The position numbers and the translations under genes were made by a program. From contig BROG01000078.1 in the NCBI GenBank assembly GCA_030159075.1, forward strand, positions 154,501 through 218,500: DNA of 64,000 bases. The letters are read 5' to 3'. How positions within the stretch are numbered: position 1 is the first letter of the stretch; each line of letters begins with the position of its first letter. Positions 57,699 through 64,000 of this stretch are shown here, piece after piece. The notes under the pieces were generated by a model that was not told the DNA's origin, did not search any database, and saw only the letters and a list, made by a program, of their open reading frames with translations. This DNA is from Atrina japonica (taxonomy: Eukaryota; Mollusca; Bivalvia; Pterioida; Pinnidae).

Positions 57699-58174
57699 GA
57701 TGTTATTCTTGCAATTAATAATAAAGTCTTTTTTGTATTGTTTAAAATTTTTTCAGAGGTCGTCACAGCAACCAAAAGTAAATATGTTTTTATTTCTTTT
57801 GTTCAAATTCTGAAGTTTTCTTACATAGATGGCTAACGTATATATATAAAAAAAGAATACAGTGGGTAGATGAGTAAAATGATTGTCATTCATCTTGCTG
57901 TCAGTACCATAAAACAGCTTAAACCTGAAAATCAATTATTTGTCAAAAATGTTCTTTTCTTTAACCTTGAAATTCATTCTTCATACTTTGCCCCAAAACT
58001 AATTGAAGAAAAATCAGAAGTAGCACAGTGCTGATAATGATGTCTATATCTTGGCGATAAATGACTTCCGGCTAGAATTATGGACGGAAAAAATGCTTTA
58101 TAATAGGAGCCATGCCTATGGTGCGAAGATAATGAAAATTATCATTATAGTTAGAATTCCAGGGGTAAAAATAG

Positions 58175-58325
58175 TCATGAATTGACCGCTGGCCTTCCAG
58201 AAGTAAAATGGCAAACTTTCTCACAAAATCAGCTAAGGTTCCAACCAGGCTCGAACCTGTGCTGAGAAGAAGCTGGACTTCATGGTTCAAAGCGCGATGC
58301 TCTAACCACTTGGCCATGGAGGCCC
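58175..58325 (-). mobile_element. SINE, Ser/Leu-tRNA-derived
   Basis: On the minus strand: 'tggccaagtggttagagcat' (A box), then 'ggttcgagcctggttgg' (B box) and 'aaccttagctgattttgtg', 'gtttgccattttacttctgg'. Both pol III boxes are well preserved. It lies about 350 bp past the PRRT-like stop codon. Confidence 0.8.
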
Positions 58326-58670
58326 CTTCATATATGTTCATGTTATTATGACTGGCATTTAGGCCTGTCAAAACAATTGTGTTCCATGCATATAATCGAA
58401 ATCGGATGATAATTAATTTGTATGCTCGATTATTTTCTTACATTTCACAAGTCATATTTTCCGGACCTGGTTACATAAATATAGAGAAGAACATACGATA
58501 CGACTATTCCTATCTAAAATGTGTTATGATAAAAGTAAAAAAACGATTTCATTCCCTCTCTAACTTTGATAAAACAAAGCACTTTATCTATCTCATGATG
58601 ATCTCATTTATACAAAAATGACATTAAAACCTGAATCACACATACTTATCACATTCAAACGATCACATGT

Positions 58671-61600
58671 TTATACGCCAGTCACGGCATTTTTAGAAGA
58701 TTTGCTTGCGTCCGTGTCTTCAGACGATTGTCGATTTTTGATTAGCGGCCTCCTCGATGGCGACACTGGTCCACTTGCACATGATTCTGAAGTTCCCGAA
58801 CTATTTATAAATGATATGTGATTTGAGTCGGAGGCATCACTGTTGTGACTTGGCGATATATCCGAGAGTAAATATTTATCGGCAGGAGGTTCATGTGAGG
58901 TTAATATGGAGATATTATTTGGCATACTTTTCACAGACCCATTGTCGTCTTGATGAAAACTTCGGTCATACGCTTGTTCAAATTCCCACTCAAGACTGGA
59001 AGCTAGGTTCATAGATGACAACCGAATATTAAAATCCGTACCAGTAGTTCCTATACTGGCCATGCTTTTATAAAGCAGGTTTGACTGTTGTGTACTATTG
59101 CGGGGAAGTTTTATGCTTCCAAAACTCACAACACCACTTGAGTTAAATCCTTCGTTTAACACACCAGAGTTATCTCCCTTATCTAGTTCTGGTACTCCGC
59201 GAACTACACTACCATTTAATAAATCTGGCAGGCTCATGGCCCTTTCTGAGCCGCCATCAGTTAACTCATCCTCACTTTTGAATCTCACTAAACCATCCTC
59301 GATCACAATGTGCGTATGCCGACACGGTTGCGGCCCATTTCCATTCTTTTCATACATAACAGACTTGGATTTCTTACCACTGTTGCTCTTCTTGACATAC
59401 TTTCCTTTCGACGATGAGTTATCGTCAGTATTGGACAGTGCATGATTGGAACTTAGCTGCGATGTTAGATTATCACTATCAGAAAAACTATCACTATTAC
59501 TGCAACAGAACACTCTGACAAACGGCAAACAGAACTCGTAACACAATCCAGAATTTTTCTTCTTGCGATATTTAACCGGTTGTGAGCCAATATACACCAT
59601 AGTTGAACACATAATTATTTCAGTCACCCGTAGTAGCAGCTGATATATATACCAGGGCCAGGGCGCGGGTGTATGGCCCTCTACAAATAGTCTGTAAACT
59701 CCAAAAATCCCATACAACTCCACAAAGACACAGATTACACCACTGACTGCCACTATTAACGTCACTTTTATTGCTGATGTCAGCATGTATTTAGACTTTT
59801 TTGGCTTTTTCGCCTTTTCAGCAGAGTCTATAGAAGAATGTTTAATCATTGCCTGTTGCCGATGCACTGCGGATTCATGTAGCTTTTTATAAAGGTAGAA
59901 ATATCCCAGGAAGAGAACCATTCCCCACAGAATGTAGAAAAACTGGCACACGAGAAGCATTACTTTTGCATCAGAAAATAATCCAACAACAATATCCGTG
60001 GTAATTGATAGCACAAAATGAAATACGATAATTCCTATAAGAACAGATAATTTTTGAATTCTGGCAGATATAACCCTCATTTTTGTAGCCAATAACAAGG
60101 CGTAGAACAGAATGCTAAAAGCTGCCGTCAGACACGGAAAAGCCGTGCTGTACAAAAAATACGCCAAAACAGCATGAAAAGTGTTGTTCAAATTGTAGGC
60201 ATCCACAAAAAGATATGCACTTCGTAAAAGACATTTGCAAATGATCAATATATTTAGCACCATGAAATAATTCTTACTAAGCAAATGTTTGGTTTTCCAC
60301 AGTCGAATAAGACTCAACATACTAATAGCTGCTAATAATAGGAATAAAGCTCCAAAAAAGTAAATAAGCACGTCCCATCCCCACTGCCATATATCCATTG
60401 CAATTGACCACTCTGGTTGTGGTTCAGAGAAAGCATTTCCCCCTAATTCAGCTTCTGGTTCTCCTTCAGGATCAGGATTAGGTTCAGAGGTGGAATTAGT
60501 CTCTGGAGCTGGTTCATTACTAGTTTCTGGCTCTGAAGTAGATTCTGGTTCCACTGCTGGTTCAGCAGTAGAATCTGACTCTGCTATTGGCTCAGCAGTA
60601 GATTCTGGTTCTGTTGTTGGCTCAGCAGTAGATTCTGGTTCTGTTGTTGGCTCAGCTGTAGATTCTGGTTCTGTTGTGGGTTCTGCACTAGATTCTGGTT
60701 CTGATGTTGGCTCAGCACTAGATTCTGGTTCTGATGTTGGCTCAGCAGTATATTTTGGTTCTGCTGTTGGTTCAGCAGTAGATTCTGGTTCAGCAGTAGA
60801 TTCTGGTTCTGCAGTTTGTTCAGCAGTGGATTCTGGTTCTGCTGTTGGTTCAGCAGTAGATTCTGGTTCTGCTGTTGGCTCAACAGTAGATTCTGGTTCT
60901 GCTGTTGGCTCAACAGTAGATTCTGGTTCTACTGTTGGCTCAGAAGTAGATTCTGGTTCTGCTGTTGGCTCAGCACTAGATTCTGGTTCTGTTGTTGGCT
61001 CAGCTGTAGATTCTGGTTCTGTTGTTGGTTCAGCAGTAGATTCTGGTTCTGCTGTTGGTCCAGCAGTAGATTCTGGTTTTGCTGTCGGTTCAGCTGTAGA
61101 TTCTGGTTCTACTGTTGGCTCAGCAGTAGATTCTGGTTCTGCTGTTGGCTCAACAGTAGATTCTGATACTGCTGTTAATTCAGCAGTAGATTCTGGTTCT
61201 GTTGTTGGTTCAGCAGTAGATTCTGGTTCTGCTGTTGGCTCAACAGTAGATTCTGGTACTGCTGTTAATTCAGCAGTAAATTCTGATTCTGTTGTTGGTT
61301 CAACAGAAGATTCTGGTTCTGTTGTTGCTTCAACAGTAGTTTCTGGTTCCACTGTTGGTTCAGCAGTAGATTCTGGGTCTACTATTGGTTCAGCAGTAGA
61401 ATCTGGTTCTGCTGTGGGTTTGATGGTAGATTCTGGTTCAGCTGTCAGTTCAATGTTAGACTCTAGTTCTGCTGTTGGCTCAGCAGTGGATTCTGGTTCG
61501 GCTGTTTGCTCAACAGTAGATTCTGGGTCGACTCTTGGTTCAGCAGTAGTTTCAGGTTCAGAAGTAGGTTCCGATTCAGCAGTAGGTTCTGGTTCCACTA

Positions 61601-62300
61601 CTGGTTCTGTGACAATGGTAGAACTTTGGTGCGAGGTAGCATTTCCCATTTTAGAGGCTGATGAATCCTCTGTAACAGGTAATTTTGTGGTTGAACCTGT
61701 TGTCGGCTCACTTTCAGGAAATGGTGCTGATGTTGATTTGAGTTCAGAAGTATTATCATCCAATCTTGTGCTGTTTGTTAAAACATTTGGGTAACTTGTC
61801 TCTGCCACTGTGTTATTGTTTTCTGTGGCTTGAATTGTTACACTCACTGTAGCACTACCAGAACCCTCAGTCTCCATAACCGTGTCTGTTAGTTTAGAAC
61901 TAAGTGAATATTCCTCCGATGGCAAAGTGGTGCCATTGCCCACATTTCTGTCATTCACTGGAACCACATTATCAAATGTCTGTGTGTCACTGCTCGAGGT
62001 GCTACCACCACCACTTGATGTGGCAGATCTTGGCAATCTCCTTTTATACAATTTACTCTGTAAATTGTTCCTGTCTGCATTTTGAATAAAATAATTTTCT
62101 TTTTCCTTAAAGTTTGGTAAATTGCTTACGGTTAGATCATTTGTCCGGATGCCCAGTTCATCTTGATGCTGAAATACTGACTGCTCCCTGAATTCATTGT
62201 TTGATTGTCTCAGCTTCCATAGGTTGAGATTTAACTCATTTCCTGAACAACCTACACACCAGATGACGAAGTACATACAGACTGACACCCACGGTTCCAT
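58671..62300 (-). CDS. PRRT3/PRRT4-like seven-helix membrane protein with Glu-Pro-Ser-Thr repeat ectodomain
   Basis: Uninterrupted 1209-residue ORF. Residues 1-19 are a signal peptide (VCMYFVIWCVGC core). 20-230 is a Ser/Thr/Asn-rich region. ~231-610 is a tandem repeat of a 10-residue unit, consensus ESTAEPTAEP, acidic and likely O-glycosylated. A seven-helix domain follows from W631, with helices near 644-665, 677-700, 708-738, 750-774, 780-804, 842-866 and 881-904. Diagnostic stretches are 'LLSKNYFMVLN', 'FPCLTAAFSILFYALLLAT' and 'YILWGMVLFLGYFYLYKKL'. These match the membrane domain of vertebrate PRRT3 and PRRT4, whose function is little known. The C-terminal 300 residues are a Ser-rich cytoplasmic tail. 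No DRY or NPxxY motif of class A receptors is seen, so I do not call it a GPCR. Single-exon structure over 3.6 kb is unusual for this window. Confidence 0.8.
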   Translation of the reverse strand: MEPWVSVCMYFVIWCVGCSGNELNLNLWKLRQSNNEFREQSVFQHQDELGIRTNDLTVSNLPNFKEKENYFIQNADRNNLQSKLYKRRLPRSATSSGGGSTSSSDTQTFDNVVPVNDRNVGNGTTLPSEEYSLSSKLTDTVMETEGSGSATVSVTIQATENNNTVAETSYPNVLTNSTRLDDNTSELKSTSAPFPESEPTTGSTTKLPVTEDSSASKMGNATSHQSSTIVTEPVVEPEPTAESEPTSEPETTAEPRVDPESTVEQTAEPESTAEPTAELESNIELTAEPESTIKPTAEPDSTAEPIVDPESTAEPTVEPETTVEATTEPESSVEPTTESEFTAELTAVPESTVEPTAEPESTAEPTTEPESTAELTAVSESTVEPTAEPESTAEPTVEPESTAEPTAKPESTAGPTAEPESTAEPTTEPESTAEPTTEPESSAEPTAEPESTSEPTVEPESTVEPTAEPESTVEPTAEPESTAEPTAEPESTAEQTAEPESTAEPESTAEPTAEPKYTAEPTSEPESSAEPTSEPESSAEPTTEPESTAEPTTEPESTAEPTTEPESTAEPIAESDSTAEPAVEPESTSEPETSNEPAPETNSTSEPNPDPEGEPEAELGGNAFSEPQPEWSIAMDIWQWGWDVLIYFFGALFLLLAAISMLSLIRLWKTKHLLSKNYFMVLNILIICKCLLRSAYLFVDAYNLNNTFHAVLAYFLYSTAFPCLTAAFSILFYALLLATKMRVISARIQKLSVLIGIIVFHFVLSITTDIVVGLFSDAKVMLLVCQFFYILWGMVLFLGYFYLYKKLHESAVHRQQAMIKHSSIDSAEKAKKPKKSKYMLTSAIKVTLIVAVSGVICVFVELYGIFGVYRLFVEGHTPAPWPWYIYQLLLRVTEIIMCSTMVYIGSQPVKYRKKKNSGLCYEFCLPFVRVFCCSNSDSFSDSDNLTSQLSSNHALSNTDDNSSSKGKYVKKSNSGKKSKSVMYEKNGNGPQPCRHTHIVIEDGLVRFKSEDELTDGGSERAMSLPDLLNGSVVRGVPELDKGDNSGVLNEGFNSSGVVSFGSIKLPRNSTQQSNLLYKSMASIGTTGTDFNIRLSSMNLASSLEWEFEQAYDRSFHQDDNGSVKSMPNNISILTSHEPPADKYLLSDISPSHNSDASDSNHISFINSSGTSESCASGPVSPSRRPLIKNRQSSEDTDASKSSKNAVTGV
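60490..61620 (-). repeat. Coding minisatellite of 30 bp units in the PRRT-like gene
   Basis: On the plus strand the unit reads 'gcagtagattctggttctgc' plus 'tgttggctca'. About 35-38 units with high identity encode ESTAEPTAEP. Some units carry Val, Thr, Ser or Asp variants. Array length is likely variable between individuals. Confidence 0.92.
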
Positions 62301-63225
62301 TTTTGTATCAACATAATAGATCTATCTGATTTCACTGGTTCGTAAAATTATTACTTTGTCAATAATCCAAGTATGTGTAAAACAATAAATCATTCCATTT
62401 TGAATTATTTGGAAAACATCCCTTTTAATAAATTCACACGGAGCATCATTACTATGTTAATATCCTTGAAATATACTTCAATAAAAATCGTCATGGCAAT
62501 TGTTATATAATTTGAATATTAAATTCCTTTGGGTGCCATCAATGACATCCTGAGTAGCTTCCCCTTTAAGGTTCACTGGGGTTAAAAACACTTGGCGTCA
62601 TCTTGAGAATTTCATCATCTGCAATGATAAGAAATAAATTTACATAAATATATTAATAGAAGGCAATAATTTTTGTAATTTGTATTTTATTGATTTTTAA
62701 ATGCTGCAGAGAACAGCTTAATTCTAGTTACCTAAGCAACAGTAACAAAATGTCAATTTGTCTATTGACTTTTTATCAGATTTTTATAATTGTTATAAAA
62801 AGCATTAAAAGACATTTTAATAACAAAAGCACTTGGATATATTACCTTTAGTTCATTCATTTTTTTCCTGTGTGTATGTATACATGAATGTTTGTGAGGC
62901 ATATGTGTGTATTTTTATGTTTTGTGCATGTGTGTATATACATGTATATATTTACAGACCGGGTTGCATTTATATTAAATGCTTGACACACAGCTGTTCA
63001 GCTGTTACATCATATGAAAACCCTCACCCCCCTCAAAAAAAGTCAGTTATATAGAATGAATTGTGCTGCACAGAATTTTTATCCATGAGCCATTGCATAT
63101 ATACTCCATGTTTTTCAAAAAATGAAGAAAAAAAATCCATAAATGTATGTTTGTGTGTGTATACATACACACATTTCAATTTTGCTTTGTTTCCATATTG
63201 TATCACATTTTGTCAAGTATATTTC
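62301..63225. other. Upstream of the PRRT-like gene
   Basis: No coding sequence recognised. The 5' UTR and promoter of the minus-strand gene should lie here. A (GT)-rich patch with 'gtgtgtatgtatacatgaatg' is near 62870-62900. Confidence 0.35.
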
Positions 63226-63231
63226 AGTCAT

Positions 63232-63509
63232 TCATCGTCGTTAAACCATGGTCCAGAATTGCTATGCTCTTTTCTTCCCGTGGTTTCATGCGACCGAAAT
63301 CTCTTGTAGTTAATGAATATTTATTGGGAGTAGGTTTTGTCCAATTTATCCAATCACAGAAGCTGTGATCAGCAATGGAAGTAATCACAAAATCTGTTGC
63401 TTCAATACAATTCTAAGATTGTATAAAAATATGTATGACAGATTTCCGTTGCATGAGGCCATGGGTAGGAATGAGCATAGCCATTCCAGACCATAGTTTT
63501 ACGACGATG
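63232..63509. mobile_element. MITE with TCATCGTCGT ends, long copy
   Basis: The left terminal repeat 'catcgtcgttaaaccatggt' plus 'ccagaattgctatgctc' is inverted against 'gagcatagccattccagacc' plus 'atagttttacgacgatg'. About 278 bp. The 79 bp relative at 50685-50763 keeps only the inverted repeats. Confidence 0.8.
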
Positions 63510-63597
63510 TCATTTACTTGGAGACCTCACCACCTATCGGCAAAATGCTAAAAATATTGAACTGTGCTATAAATGTACACAAGTAAAGTTTGATTTT

Positions 63598-63840
63598 TTA
63601 TTTTTGTTTTACGCCAATTCAACAATTTTTCAGTTATGGTGGCCAGGTTTTAATGCTGGACGAGAGAACCCGGTTACAGTGTACCTAGGAAGAGAACACC
63701 GACCTTCCTCAAGTGAACTGGCAAACTTTCTCACAAAAATTGGCTTAGGTTTAAGCGGGCCTTGAATCTGTGCTGAACAGAAGAGAGAGACTTCATAGTT
63801 CAAAGTGTGATACTCTAACCACTCGGCCATGGAGACCCCC
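63598..63840 (-). mobile_element. SINE, Ser/Leu-tRNA-derived, near full length
   Basis: On the minus strand it starts 'ggtctccatggccgagtggt' with 'tagagtatc' (A box), has 'cccgcttaaacctaagc', and ends 'tgaattggcgtaaaac'. A run of C near 63841-63850 marks the far side. Confidence 0.75.
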
Positions 63841-64000
63841 TCTCCCCCCCACAAACACAGTGATGTTTTTCATCAAATGCGTCAAGCCAGTATCATTACA
63901 TGCGAGACCTCAAACTTATGGCTGGTCTGATCCAAAAGAAGAGCATCTTTCACTTCTTTTGAAGGCCATTTTCTGATAGAATAGTTACCACATGTACTGA

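Noticed and set aside
60490..61794. 434-codon plus-strand open frame over the PRRT-like gene
   Set aside because: It is the antisense of the 30 bp coding repeat and reads as monotonous Gly-Ser-Ala-Val-Asp. The sense strand has signal peptide, helices and family similarity; the antisense has none.
58671..62300. Class A GPCR
   Set aside because: Seven helices are present, but no DRY or NPxxY motif and no conserved extracellular disulfide pattern; the sequence agrees better with PRRT3/PRRT4.

Overview
This is a eukaryotic, AT-rich, repeat-dense stretch that reads as mollusc DNA, most likely bivalve. The reasons are spliced genes with long introns, very frequent ACATGT/TACATG words, tRNA-derived SINEs with Ser/Leu-like and CTCAGTCGGTAG-type heads, a dispersed 5'-truncated retroelement with a conserved 3' tail, many MITEs and minisatellites, and a secreted multi-domain chitin-binding protein. 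I cannot name the genus. There are no bacterial operons, no CRISPR array and no intact RNA genes.

Five protein-coding genes can be supported. (1) LSM8, minus strand, four exons at 13723-10108, reconstructed to a complete 96-residue Sm-like protein. (2) MRPL2 (mitochondrial large-subunit protein uL2m), plus strand, three secure exons at 22323-26691. Its missing first exon is probably at 14006-14034, which would make LSM8 and MRPL2 a head-to-head pair with a promoter of about 280 bp. (3) ERCC1, plus strand, 15713-16705, a complete 330-residue ORF with no introns; if the MRPL2 exon 1 call is right, it sits inside MRPL2 intron 1. (4) A secreted protein with three 4-cysteine chitin-binding domains, plus strand, exons at 37280-37349, 38637-38666 and 42810-43570. 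(5) A 1209-residue PRRT3/PRRT4-like seven-helix membrane protein, minus strand, 62300-58671, one exon, with a large Glu-Pro-Ser-Thr repeat ectodomain.

Layout: 1-9.8 kb is intergenic with SINE fragments, a decayed local duplication and a 1.6 kb minisatellite of 35 bp units. 9.8-26.7 kb is the LSM8/ERCC1/MRPL2 housekeeping cluster, with introns full of MITEs and minisatellites. 27-36 kb is a repeat field holding a 33-34 bp minisatellite split by a reverse-transcriptase fragment, two adjacent foldback hairpins and a 24-base G run. 37.2-43.7 kb is the chitin-binding gene. 44-58 kb is mostly transposon-derived, with SINEs, nested MITEs, a 26 bp minisatellite and microsatellites. 58.7-62.3 kb is the PRRT-like gene, followed by another MITE and a SINE.

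The genes do not form one pathway. LSM8 (U6 snRNA), ERCC1 (DNA repair) and MRPL2 (mitochondrial translation) are housekeeping neighbours. I found no convincing new multi-gene system. The most unusual points are the intronless, probably nested ERCC1, the PRRT-like protein with its repeat ectodomain, a pre-miRNA-like hairpin at 17601-17683, and several transposon families that can be defined from multiple copies inside this one window.
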